NCBI RefSeq assembly: GCF_015704865.1
Contig: NZ_JADQTO010000048.1
Coordinates: 1-44,938, forward strand
Direction of reading: 5' to 3'
Length of the DNA: 44,938 nt
Source: Actinoplanes aureus
Lineage (GTDB): Bacteria; Actinomycetota; Actinomycetes; Mycobacteriales; Micromonosporaceae
Shown: piece by piece, positions 1-6,892 of the stretch
How the letters are laid out: each line of letters opens with the position of its first letter
Numbering within the stretch: position 1 is the first letter of the stretch
Notes under the pieces: generated by a model
Seen by the model: the letters and a program-made list of their open reading frames with translations, nothing else
Told to the model about the DNA's origin: nothing
Database searches by the model: none
Translations under genes and position numbers: made by a program

Positions 1-303
1 ATGCTTCGGCAGCACGTAGACGGCCTGGATCTCGCCCACCCGCCGAGAATCTGTATCGGAGTCGCGGCACGGCGAGACGTAAATGAATCCCACGACACCG
101 TCAACCGGATGTTCCGCGACGAGAGTTGCGGTAGGTGCATGATCCGATCGAAGATGCTGGGCCCATATCTGCCGGCGTCGCGATAGATCAAGCTGATCAA
201 GGTGAGCCTGGGGGAACTGCCCGCGGTATGCCTCCTGCGAGGTGTGTACGTGCACCACAGCAAGCGCATCAGCGTCGTCCGCGGTTGCCACTCTGACAAT
301 CAC
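1..303 (-). CDS. GNAT family N-acetyltransferase (partial, C-terminus off the left edge)
   Basis: Only the N-terminal ~101 residues are present; the frame stays open to base 1. The start region reads IVRVATADDADALAVVHV, the first strand and helix of a GNAT fold, followed by a motif around SQEAYRG and later the paired strands LVAEHPVDGVVGFIYVSP and VGEIQAVYVLPKH. The last stretch is the beta-4 strand that precedes the acetyl-CoA-binding loop, so the cofactor loop itself lies outside the window. GTG at 303 is chosen because it places the start just before strand 1; in-frame GTGs at 324 and 336 are alternatives and none has a good ribosome binding site. The family transfers acetyl groups from acetyl-CoA to amines; the substrate cannot be told. 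The downstream neighbour is a divergent SUKH gene. Confidence 0.75.
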   Translation of the reverse strand, partial: MIVRVATADDADALAVVHVHTSQEAYRGQFPQAHLDQLDLSRRRQIWAQHLRSDHAPTATLVAEHPVDGVVGFIYVSPCRDSDTDSRRVGEIQAVYVLPKH

Positions 304-610
304 GGCAGCTATCGTGCCATCCACGAGCCGGCGCACTGATCTCGGCAGTTCAGCACGCCGACCGGCAGAGGGTGCCGACCACCGAGCGTGACTGCACGTC
401 GTCTCCAGGCGCGCACGGACGGCGGCAGATTAGTGCGTTCCAGCCGTCGTGCCAGCCTCAGTGCGAATTTGGATGTGAGCGACGGCGGGCGTCAGTTTGT
501 GGTCACTGGTTATGCGAAGGCGGTCGGTCCCGGGCTCGTCAGCAGGCGGCTCCGCATCACCTTCCCGTGAATTGCGGACGGCGCCCCGACGCAGGGCCTA
601 GCGTTCGGCT
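304..610. other. Intergenic region, no convincing gene
   Basis: Divergent spacer between the GNAT and SUKH genes. The GNAT frame stays open back to about 431 but has no better start. A 60-codon plus-strand frame (388-570) has no ribosome binding site and no recognisable content. The only signal I can support is the -10 element of the SUKH gene at 599-604. Confidence 0.5.
599..604 (+). promoter_or_regulatory. -10 element, leaderless promoter of the SUKH gene
   Basis: TAGCGT, then 6 nt, then the GTG start at 611. There is no Shine-Dalgarno, so transcription probably begins at or next to the start codon. Confidence 0.55.
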
Positions 611-1297
611 GTGACCCGCAGCGTCGAGGAGTCTTGGGAGATCATCGAAGGCTGGCTTCGCCAGCGGGTGCCTCACGTCCACCGGATGCTGGCGCCGCCA
701 GCCACCGATGACGACCTGCGGACAGTAGAAGAGGCGCATGGCGTCGCCCTCCCGCCCGACTTGGTGTCGCTGTGGCGTGGTGCGAACGGGCCGGGTCCCG
801 GAAGCATGAACTTCAACCTGATCGTGCCACCGGGGTTCATGCTGATGGGCACCCGCTTCGCGATCAAGCACCTGCACGAGACACGGTCGATCGCCATCGA
901 CCCTGCGAACCGGTACCGCTTCCCGGGCGACGAAGTGGATGAACAGACGCTGGTGGAGGAGTACGACGCCGCCGTCGCAGAGCTGATGGGCCGGCCCGCG
1001 GGTTTGGGCGACGACTCACCGGACGGGTTGCTGGTGCACTTGCCCGCATGGTTCATGTTCGCGCGGGAAAGCGACTGCTACTTCGTCGACTGCCGGGCCG
1101 GTGAGCAGCATGGTTGTGTGATGCGGCAGGGCGCGTACGGCGGCTGGGGCGAGCCGCTGTGGCCCGGCGTGGCGGCGCTGTGGGAAGAGACCGCCGACAT
1201 TCTGGCCGCCATCGGCCCCGGCGACGAACCGGACTGGGTGCCGACCAGCGCCGGTGAGTGGTGGTTCCCCGCCGCTTGGTGGCACTCGGACAGCTGA
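611..1297 (+). CDS. SMI1/KNR4 (SUKH) family protein
   Basis: 228 residues. The N-terminal third carries the SUKH-1 signature: a Trp-led helix (SWEIIEGWLRQRVP), the conserved LAPPATDDDLRTVEEAHGV segment, and LPPDLVSLWRGANGPG, where the LP..L..LW...NG pattern is diagnostic. The rest is Trp-rich, with no signal peptide or membrane segment, so it should be cytoplasmic. SUKH proteins are common immunity proteins of contact-dependent and polymorphic toxins, but many are orphans with unknown roles. No toxin gene is adjacent; the nearest candidate lies 2.2 kb downstream, past a repeat-rich gap, and has its own neighbour. The GTG start is supported by the leaderless -10 element six bases upstream. Confidence 0.8.
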   Translation: MTRSVEESWEIIEGWLRQRVPHVHRMLAPPATDDDLRTVEEAHGVALPPDLVSLWRGANGPGPGSMNFNLIVPPGFMLMGTRFAIKHLHETRSIAIDPANRYRFPGDEVDEQTLVEEYDAAVAELMGRPAGLGDDSPDGLLVHLPAWFMFARESDCYFVDCRAGEQHGCVMRQGAYGGWGEPLWPGVAALWEETADILAAIGPGDEPDWVPTSAGEWWFPAAWWHSDS

Positions 1298-1341
1298 GCA
1301 CGCCCGACCGGCGGGCCAGCGCATCGCTACAGCGTCAGTTC

Positions 1342-1443
1342 AACAGTGAACCCTTTTCAACATGGCGAGGGCTCGCCAGCCTGACGCCGGCCGGAGCTTT
1401 AGGGCCTGTCGGCCCGAGGCCAGATTGAAAAGGGTTCACTGTT
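1342..1443. repeat. 102-bp element bounded by perfect 19-bp inverted repeats
   Basis: Arms 1342-1360 (AACAGTGAACCCTTTTCAA) and 1425-1443 are exact reverse complements over 19 of 19 bases. The 64-bp interior holds two further hairpins: GGCGAG/CTCGCC at 1364-1377 and GGGCC/GGCCC around a TGTC loop at 1402-1415. A single strand could fold into a three-way junction. It begins 45 bp after the SUKH stop codon, so it might terminate that gene, but the size and nesting also suit a small mobile element of MITE type. Confidence 0.7.
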
Positions 1444-1681
1444 CTATCCCGGTGAGGATGATCGACGCACTCATCTCGGCAGATCCGTGCACATGCATCG
1501 GCGCAGGTGTGACGCACGGTAGCTTGGTGGCCGCAGGTGCGGGCACCGAGCGATGATCCCTCCGCTTGTCCCCAAGATCCATGCCAAGCGCTGACTATCA
1601 ACGACAAGCGATGATCGCCTCGTAGCGCGTTTGTGCAGTTCAACGCCAACTGGCGGCATTCAACGACGAATCCTGATCGAT

Positions 1682-1710
1682 ATGATCGGCAAGACGAGGT
1701 CATCGGTTCG
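1682..1710 (+). repeat. Degenerate second copy of the tRNA-Thr-like 3' segment
   Basis: The bases 1682-1690 (ATGATCGGC) recur at 1953-1961, and 1696-1710 (GAGGTCATCGGTTCG) match 1979-1993 at 14 of 15 positions. The two blocks are 5 nt apart here and 17 nt apart in the later copy, so this copy is shorter by 12 nt. After the T-loop start it diverges and cannot form a T-arm. Confidence 0.4.
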
Positions 1711-1790
1711 GACGCGGCCAAGCCCGCCAACTCGGCCAGCGGACAGTTGCTGTGAACGGCGCGGAGGAGGGCCGGAAATCGCGGCATCGA

Positions 1791-1868
1791 CTGGAATCAC
1801 CCGCCACAGCCCGGCATGGGCCGGGACGATGGTAGGGATCTTGGTAGGTAACCGGCTGGAATCACCCG
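1791..1868 (+). repeat. Pair of 13-bp direct repeats
   Basis: CTGGAATCACCCG occurs at 1791-1803 and 1856-1868. Both copies lie between the two tRNA-like fragments. Integrase arm-binding sites are one possible reading, but there is no direct support. Confidence 0.4.
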
Positions 1869-1963
1869 ACCGGCCCTGCGATGTGCCGGAACCGGGCTGA
1901 CATGAAGCAGCAGGTCAACGGCACTGCGCAGGACCGGGCGGGACCGTCGGGGATGATCGGCTT

Positions 1964-2010
1964 CTTGCTTGTAAACGGGAGGTCGTCGGTTCGATCCCGA
2001 CCGGGGGCTC
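1964..2010 (+). pseudogene. tRNA-Thr (TGT)-like 3' fragment; candidate attachment-site scar
   Basis: A perfect five-base-pair T-stem (1985-1989 with 1997-2001) encloses the canonical loop TTCGATC. It is preceded by GGTC as variable loop and by CTTGTAA, matching the anticodon loop of tRNA-Thr(TGT). It is followed by a seven-base acceptor strand and a T discriminator (2002-2009), as in threonine tRNAs. No D-arm or pairing 5' acceptor strand exists upstream, so this is a 3' half only. Integrative elements that use tRNA genes leave this kind of remnant. Confidence 0.55.
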
Positions 2011-2104
2011 GATCGGGGCTACTCCTGTCCGCGGACTGCGCGGACCGGGCCTCCTCGCATGCTGACCCGGGGGGCCGAGCCCCCCGGACCCCCCACGTTA
2101 CGGT

Positions 2105-2239
2105 GGTTGCGGTAGGCGCAACGGTTGCGGTAGGCGCAGCGGTTGCGGTAGGCGCAGCGGTTGCGGTAGGCGCAGCGGTTGCGGTAGGCGCAACGGTTGC
2201 GGTAGGCGCAACGGTTGCGGTAGGCGCAGCGGTTGCGGT
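2105..2239 (+). repeat. Tandem array of an 18-bp unit, seven copies plus a partial
   Basis: The unit GGTTGCGGTAGGCGCARC is repeated from 2105 to 2230 with only A/G change at one position, then a partial copy runs to 2239. The period is a multiple of three, so the plus frame would read VAVGA(A/T) repeatedly. It ends 85 bp before the chosen start of the beta-propeller gene. Confidence 0.9.
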
Positions 2240-2324
2240 GGAGCCGTCCGCCTTTTACGCCACGTTCCGGTGGTTGGGGTGGTGGAGTGCTCGCGGTGCG
2301 GGGTCGGCGTTCTTTGATCTTCTT

Positions 2325-3437
2325 ATGAGCTGCGTTCTGGTGAGTGCGATCGCTGCGGCCCTTGTCCTTGCCCAGCCCCTTCCGGCCTCGGGTTCGGAGT
2401 GGGGGCAGCCTGGCTATGGGCCGGGGGCTACCTATTTCAATCCGGGGGAGAGCGGTCTTACGGCTGCGACGGTTGGTGCCGTGCGTAAGCGGTGGGAGAT
2501 CCCTACGCATGGTGGGCCGGACTGTGAGATCGGACGGGAGCCGCTGGTTTCGGGTGGGAACGTCTACACCAGTGATCCGGGGGGTGTGGGGGCGTATGAC
2601 CCGGGCAGTGGGGTTCGGCGCTGGCATGCCGCTCTGCCTCGGCGTGGGGTCAGCCGGATGGCGGTCGGCGACGGCAAGCTGGTCACCCTGACCTATGCGT
2701 GTGATGGTCAGGGCAGCTATCTGAACGCTTTTCAGAGCAGCACGGGTGCGCGGCTCTGGGAGGTGCCGCTCGGTGGTCCGGCGCAGGACATGGTGGTTGA
2801 TCGGGGTGTGGTCGTGGTCGACACCCGGCCCGACTATGCCCTCAGCACCACGGCGTACCGGCTGACCGACGGTCACCGGAGCTGGCGGCTCACCGGCACC
2901 CGCGGCGACGGGCTGCTGTCGGCGGGCGGGCGGCTGCTGCTGCGTACCGAAGGTCAGGGCTCCCGGGCGGTCGCCGTCGGCACCGGCGCGACGCTCTGGC
3001 AGACGCCGGAGAACTGGTACGCGGTCGGCAGCGACCCGGCCGGCACCCGTTTCTACGTCGGCGGGGCGGGCGGCGGGCTGACCGCGGTCGACGCGGCCAC
3101 CGGCGTACCGATCTGGAAGTCCGCCTGGCCCTCGCCGTCGGTCACCGCTGACGAGGAGCGCGTCTACTTTCCGCGCCATCGCAGCGTCGTCTGCCTGGAC
3201 GCCCGGACCGGCCGCAAACTCTGGTCGGTGCACCTGCCCGACGCGGCCGGCCAACCGGTACGCGCCGGCAGCCTGCTCTACAGCCCGTCCGGCATGGACT
3301 CGCCGCTGCGGATCACCGACGCCGCCACCGGGCGAGGTCTGCGGGGCGGCATGCCCAGCGATCAGCACTACCCACCGACCGTCGCCGGCGGCCGCCTCTT
3401 CCTCACCGACGGCGCGCGGCTACGCGCCTACTTCTAG
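2325..3437 (+). CDS. Secreted PQQ-like beta-propeller protein
   Basis: 370 residues. A hydrophobic N-terminus (VLVSAIAAALVLAQPLPASG) is followed by repeated propeller blades marked by a turn-plus-Trp pattern: GSGVRRW, STGARLWEV, GTGATLWQ, ATGVPIWKS, RTGRKLWSV. This is the PQQ_2 / BamB-like repeat architecture. No catalytic residues can be assigned; family members in actinomycetes are mostly uncharacterised surface proteins, and PQQ is usually not bound. The ATG at 2325 lacks a clear ribosome binding site. An in-frame TTG upstream would add a short Arg-containing leader that better resembles a signal peptide. The open frame runs on through the 18-bp repeats, but I treat that part as non-coding. 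Two other propeller proteins lie in the window (16799-18076 and 23375-24526). Confidence 0.8.
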   Translation: MSCVLVSAIAAALVLAQPLPASGSEWGQPGYGPGATYFNPGESGLTAATVGAVRKRWEIPTHGGPDCEIGREPLVSGGNVYTSDPGGVGAYDPGSGVRRWHAALPRRGVSRMAVGDGKLVTLTYACDGQGSYLNAFQSSTGARLWEVPLGGPAQDMVVDRGVVVVDTRPDYALSTTAYRLTDGHRSWRLTGTRGDGLLSAGGRLLLRTEGQGSRAVAVGTGATLWQTPENWYAVGSDPAGTRFYVGGAGGGLTAVDAATGVPIWKSAWPSPSVTADEERVYFPRHRSVVCLDARTGRKLWSVHLPDAAGQPVRAGSLLYSPSGMDSPLRITDAATGRGLRGGMPSDQHYPPTVAGGRLFLTDGARLRAYF

Positions 3438-3446
3438 ATCCAGAAT

Positions 3447-3461
3447 GTATGTGAAACATAC
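3447..3461. promoter_or_regulatory. Inverted repeat, candidate operator upstream of the toxin gene
   Basis: GTATGT-GAA-ACATAC is a perfect 6-bp dyad. A TAGATAT sequence 6 nt downstream (3467-3473) could be the -10 element, placing the dyad in the promoter spacer where a dimeric regulator could block RNA polymerase. No regulator gene is adjacent. Confidence 0.4.
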
Positions 3462-3529
3462 GACGGTAGATATCTCTGCGACCTACGCTCCCGCCCGTAA
3501 AGATCATCGATCGATGAACGGGGCGTTCT

Positions 3530-5767
3530 ATGGGTTCGCGCAAGCGTTTACGGCGAAGAAGTCTCGCGTTGGCGATGACGGCAGCCTTGGCCGGGCAACT
3601 CGCCTTCGTCGACGGATCGGCGCTGGCCGCCGACACTCCGCTGTGGAAGGTGGAGGTCGCGAAGATCCCCTCCGCCGAGTACACCCGGGACGCCAAGGTC
3701 TACATGACCGAGGCGACCCAGGCCCTGCGGCCGTACGTCGGTGGCGGCCTCGGCGACAGCCGGATCGACCCGGTGCTGGCGGACGTCGGCAGCCGGTATT
3801 TCGACGGTGCCCGGCTCAACGGCGCCGCCGACGGCGCGGTGGTCTGGGACAACCTGCAACACCTGGAGTCGTTCCTCAAGAGCCGGATGACCGGTGCCAG
3901 CCCGCCCAACGGCGAGGCCGAGCAAGCTCACGTCCGGACGCTGGTGGAGACGCTCACCGGCATGCGCCTGCTGTCCGACGCGGCGATCCAGGACGCCGAG
4001 GCGACGATCGGCCCGTTCCGCGCCAGCCCCATGCCGGCACCGGCCCCGGCCGGGCTGACCGAGGCGTTCGCCGACCTGGACGAGGCGAAGGCGAGCCTCG
4101 CCAAGTCCGACGAACTGCTGCGCAAGGCCAGCCCCGAGCCGGCCACCGTGCACGCCGCGAAAGCGTGGACCAGCGGCTACAACGTACTGTCGCGCCTCGG
4201 TATCACCTACACCGGTGACCACGACTCCGACGGACTCGTCGACGTCGTCGAGCTGCGCTTCGGCGCGAGCCCGCTGCTCGTCGACTCCGACAGCGACGGG
4301 CTCACCGACAAGTTCGAGATCACCGAACTGGCCGGGTGGACCAAGGCCAACAGCGCCGACAGCGACGGTGACGGGACCTCGGACGGGCAGGAGGACACCG
4401 ATACCGACGGGCTGACCAACCTGCGCGAGCAGGAGCTCGGCACCTCGCCCACGGATCCGGACACCGACGGTGACGGCGTCAACGACGGCACCGAGGTCGA
4501 GCGCGGCACCAACCCGCTGGTCGCCGACCAGCCGCCCGCGCCGCCGCTGCCGGGTGACCCGCCGCCGATCGTCCCGGCCCCGAACGACACGGACACCGAC
4601 GGCGACGGGCTCACCGACGTCGCCGAGGGCGAGATGCTCACCGACGTCAACAACGTCGACAGCGACGGCGACGGCCTGTCCGACGGCGTCGAGGTCGACC
4701 AGTGGGGGATCAACCCGCTCAGCGCCGACTCGGACAGCGACACGCTGCGCGACGACTACGAGTCGCTGCACGTCGAGGACCAGGGTCTCGATCCGGGCCG
4801 CCCGGACGAGCAGATCAGCAAGTGGACGTACGTCACCGACTTCCTGCTCGGCATGTTCGCCGGCGACTTCGCGCCCAAGGACTCGATGGCCTGGCTCGCC
4901 GGCAACCTGTGCGCCAGCGGCTCGAGCGTGATTCCGGTGGTGGGCTGGATCCTCGGCGGCGCGGCCGACCTGCGCGACACCATCGCCGGCGTGATCAAGG
5001 GTGACTGGGTCAGCGCCGGGCTGAGCATCCTCGGCGTCGTGCCCTACGTCGGTGACGCGGTCGCCATCCCGGGCAAGGCGGCCCGGTTCGTGGTCCGCTA
5101 CATCCACCGCCTGGACGAGGTGCTCCGCTACGTCACCAAGTACGACAAGATCCCGGACGCGGTCAAGGATCTCGCGTTGGAACTGGTCCTCGGCGAGACC
5201 TACGCCTATCTGGTCGGCGAGAGTGCCACCCTGCGCGCCGCGGCCGGCCGGTTCAGCGACACCGACCTGCGCAAGCTCTCCCGGGGTGACCGCACCAAGT
5301 GGAAGAACGTCGAGGCGGCCATGAAGTCGCCGAACCATGTCGCCGGCCCGGCGGTCCCGGCACAGTGGAACGCCAAGGCGGGCGAGAACTACCTGAAGGA
5401 CACCCTGCTGAACGGCAACTGTGAACCGCAGTTCCAGGTGAACACTCCGGGTTACCCGAGTGCGCGCTCGAAGTGGCGCAAGGCGGACTGCGCCGAGACG
5501 GATCCGGTGGACGGCTCGATCACCCTGCACGAGGTCAAGGTGGGTGTTCCGATCTGGACCGAGGACCTGATCAACGAGTGCCTCAAGGACGCCTGGATCA
5601 TCGGTCCCGACGGGCACGCCAGCCACAAGAACCCGAACCTCAAGAAGATCCACTGGCACTTCTTCGCCAGTGCCTCGTACAACAGCGTCGGCATCCACCC
5701 GCCGCTGCTGGAGTGCTTGAACAACAACAAGATCCCGTTCACGATCCACGCACCGAACGAGGCGTGA
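3530..5767 (+). CDS. Secreted polymorphic toxin: TSP3 calcium repeats, pre-toxin region, nuclease-like C-terminus
   Basis: 745 residues. An Arg-rich signal peptide (cleavage near ALA-A, residue ~33) leads into a helical domain (~40-220). From ~225 to ~430 come thrombospondin type 3-like calcium repeats of the DSDGDG/DTDGDG type, split by a proline-rich linker (~335-352). Residues ~435-530 are a hydrophobic Gly/Ala-rich segment (VIPVVGWILGGAADLRDTIAGVIKGDW... LGVVPYVGDA) typical of pre-toxin regions. The last ~130 residues look like a restriction-endonuclease fold: an early Glu-containing helix (GENYL), acidic residues at 653, 658 and 661, and HEVKVG with E668 and K670 forming an E-x-K motif, then HWHFFA. 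The predicted role is a cell-surface toxin that cuts nucleic acid. The motif assignment is by eye and a different fold is possible. A weak GGGG precedes the ATG. Confidence 0.75.
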   Translation: MGSRKRLRRRSLALAMTAALAGQLAFVDGSALAADTPLWKVEVAKIPSAEYTRDAKVYMTEATQALRPYVGGGLGDSRIDPVLADVGSRYFDGARLNGAADGAVVWDNLQHLESFLKSRMTGASPPNGEAEQAHVRTLVETLTGMRLLSDAAIQDAEATIGPFRASPMPAPAPAGLTEAFADLDEAKASLAKSDELLRKASPEPATVHAAKAWTSGYNVLSRLGITYTGDHDSDGLVDVVELRFGASPLLVDSDSDGLTDKFEITELAGWTKANSADSDGDGTSDGQEDTDTDGLTNLREQELGTSPTDPDTDGDGVNDGTEVERGTNPLVADQPPAPPLPGDPPPIVPAPNDTDTDGDGLTDVAEGEMLTDVNNVDSDGDGLSDGVEVDQWGINPLSADSDSDTLRDDYESLHVEDQGLDPGRPDEQISKWTYVTDFLLGMFAGDFAPKDSMAWLAGNLCASGSSVIPVVGWILGGAADLRDTIAGVIKGDWVSAGLSILGVVPYVGDAVAIPGKAARFVVRYIHRLDEVLRYVTKYDKIPDAVKDLALELVLGETYAYLVGESATLRAAAGRFSDTDLRKLSRGDRTKWKNVEAAMKSPNHVAGPAVPAQWNAKAGENYLKDTLLNGNCEPQFQVNTPGYPSARSKWRKADCAETDPVDGSITLHEVKVGVPIWTEDLINECLKDAWIIGPDGHASHKNPNLKKIHWHFFASASYNSVGIHPPLLECLNNNKIPFTIHAPNEA

Positions 5768-5773
5768 TGCGGG

Positions 5774-5811
5774 CTACTGAGCAGGGCGACCGTCGTCGCC
5801 CTGCTCAGTAG
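5774..5811 (+). terminator. Perfect 17-bp hairpin after the toxin gene
   Basis: Arms 5774-5790 and 5795-5811 pair at all 17 positions around a CGTC loop. There is no T-run, as is common for actinobacterial terminators. It separates the toxin from the downstream gene. Confidence 0.75.
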
Positions 5812-5850
5812 TGTTCGTGGCGACGATCCACGCGCTGAAGGAGGAGAGCG

Positions 5851-6840
5851 TTGGGCCTGGACATAGGTGTCATGCCGGCCGGGGCCGAACTGGACCGGGC
5901 GACCGTGGTAACCCTGCTGAGCCGGGTTCTCGCCGACGACCCGGACTTCCCGGGCGCCGCCACCGGCGAGTACCTGGAAACCGAACTGGTAGGCGACCGG
6001 CTCACCACGGACTGGTACCTCCACCCGGGGCGCACCGGCCTCAAGAGCGTGCGAGTCACCGTCTGGGACAACTTCCGGATGCGGCCGGCGGCACCGTTCC
6101 GGGCCGAACTGGTCCCGGTGCTCGAACTCCTGCGGGAACTCGCCGTGGCGACCGGCGGCCGGTTCATGGTCGAGGGCACCGACGTCACGGACGTGCCGCT
6201 CGGCCGCGTGCTCGACATGATCGCGCCGGATCAGACGCCCGTGGTGCCCGACGGTGCGGTGCTGGTCCGGACGACCGAGACCGACGAGGAGTTCCTGCGA
6301 CGGTACGTGGCCGCCGGCGAGGAACGGCTAGCGCTGCTCCGCGGCGCCGTCCCCGGACTGGACCTCTCCCGGGACAGTCTGGTCGCGCTCTGGGGCTGGG
6401 CCATCGACCGCCTCCGGCCCCGTGATCCCGGCACGCCTCTCGAGCGGGTCATGCTCGAGAACGGCTCATTCTTCCAGCGTCCGAAGAACGCGACCCTGCC
6501 GATGTGGTACGGCCGCAGCGCCCAGGTCACCCCGCACGTCTGGTCCGACGAGTCGCTCGCGCTGATCGACGCGATCGTGTTCTACGCCGCGGAGGCGGTC
6601 CGGGCCGCCGTGCCGGAGCTGACCTGGCAGATCGCGCGAAAGGACACCCCCGGCGGCGGGAACATGCACATCGCCCAGCCGGTGCTGGCCGGCCGAGGCG
6701 ACGTCATCGCGCCGATCACCGCGTTGATGCCGCTGCTCGGCAAGGTCTACTACAAGATCAAGCCGGACAAGCCGTACCCCGCCCCAGCCGCGCAGGACCT
6801 GCGTGACTGGTACGACCAGGCGGTTGCCGAGCGCCGCTAG
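5851..6840 (+). CDS. Unrecognised protein, candidate immunity partner of the upstream toxin
   Basis: 329 residues, with no signal peptide or membrane segment, so probably cytoplasmic. It starts at TTG behind the strongest ribosome binding site in this part of the window (AAGGAGGAGAG, 5839-5849). The N-terminal ~100 residues (MGLDIGVMPAG... VRVTVWDNF) look like a small mixed alpha/beta domain. The C-terminal half is rich in Trp and aromatics (LVALWGWAIDRLRP, LPMWYGRSAQVTPHVWSDESLALIDAIVFY). I do not recognise the family. Position right after the toxin, same strand and cytoplasmic nature fit an immunity protein. The 17-bp hairpin between the two genes would allow separate expression, but no separate promoter was identified. 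The alternative is an unrelated housekeeping protein of unknown function. Confidence 0.7.
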   Translation: MGLDIGVMPAGAELDRATVVTLLSRVLADDPDFPGAATGEYLETELVGDRLTTDWYLHPGRTGLKSVRVTVWDNFRMRPAAPFRAELVPVLELLRELAVATGGRFMVEGTDVTDVPLGRVLDMIAPDQTPVVPDGAVLVRTTETDEEFLRRYVAAGEERLALLRGAVPGLDLSRDSLVALWGWAIDRLRPRDPGTPLERVMLENGSFFQRPKNATLPMWYGRSAQVTPHVWSDESLALIDAIVFYAAEAVRAAVPELTWQIARKDTPGGGNMHIAQPVLAGRGDVIAPITALMPLLGKVYYKIKPDKPYPAPAAQDLRDWYDQAVAERR

Positions 6841-6842
6841 TC

Positions 6843-6884
6843 ATCGCGATCTTGGCGACCGGAAGCAGTCGCCAAGATCGCGAT
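6843..6884. terminator. Bidirectional terminator hairpin, 17-bp stem
   Basis: Arms 6843-6859 and 6868-6884 are perfect reverse complements with an 8-nt loop. It lies between the convergent genes ending at 6840 and 6893 and can serve both. Confidence 0.8.
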
Positions 6885-6892
6885 ACCCGTGC

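Larger units (their letters stand above)
1298..2324. other. About 1 kb without a credible gene; repeats and tRNA-like fragments
   Basis: Frames here are not protein-like. The stretch contains a 19-bp inverted repeat (1342-1443), a tRNA-like fragment near 1682-1710, a 13-bp direct repeat (1791-1803 and 1856-1868), a clearer tRNA-Thr 3' half (1964-2010) and an 18-bp tandem array (2105-2239). No integrase or transposase remnant was recognised. Confidence 0.6.

Noticed and set aside
388..570. 60-residue plus-strand frame before the SUKH gene
   Set aside because: No ribosome binding site, no recognisable motif and weak coding bias.
1335..1787. 150-residue minus-strand frame over the inverted-repeat element
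   Set aside because: Composition is not protein-like, it spans the inverted repeat, and no domain is recognisable.
1937..2010. Complete tRNA gene
   Set aside because: The T-arm and acceptor 3' strand are good, but there is no D-arm and the 5' end does not pair with the acceptor; only a 3' half is supported.
2105..2239. CRISPR array
   Set aside because: Units are 18 bp in direct contact with no unique spacers and no cas genes nearby.
1881..2324. N-terminal extension of the propeller gene through the tandem repeats
   Set aside because: The extended frame crosses the tRNA-like fragment and a pure VAVGA repeat, and has no ribosome binding site; the signal-peptide-like segment begins near 2325.
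3548..5749. Long minus-strand frame opposite the toxin gene
   Set aside because: It is a codon-bias shadow; the plus frame has a signal peptide, calcium repeats and recognisable domains.
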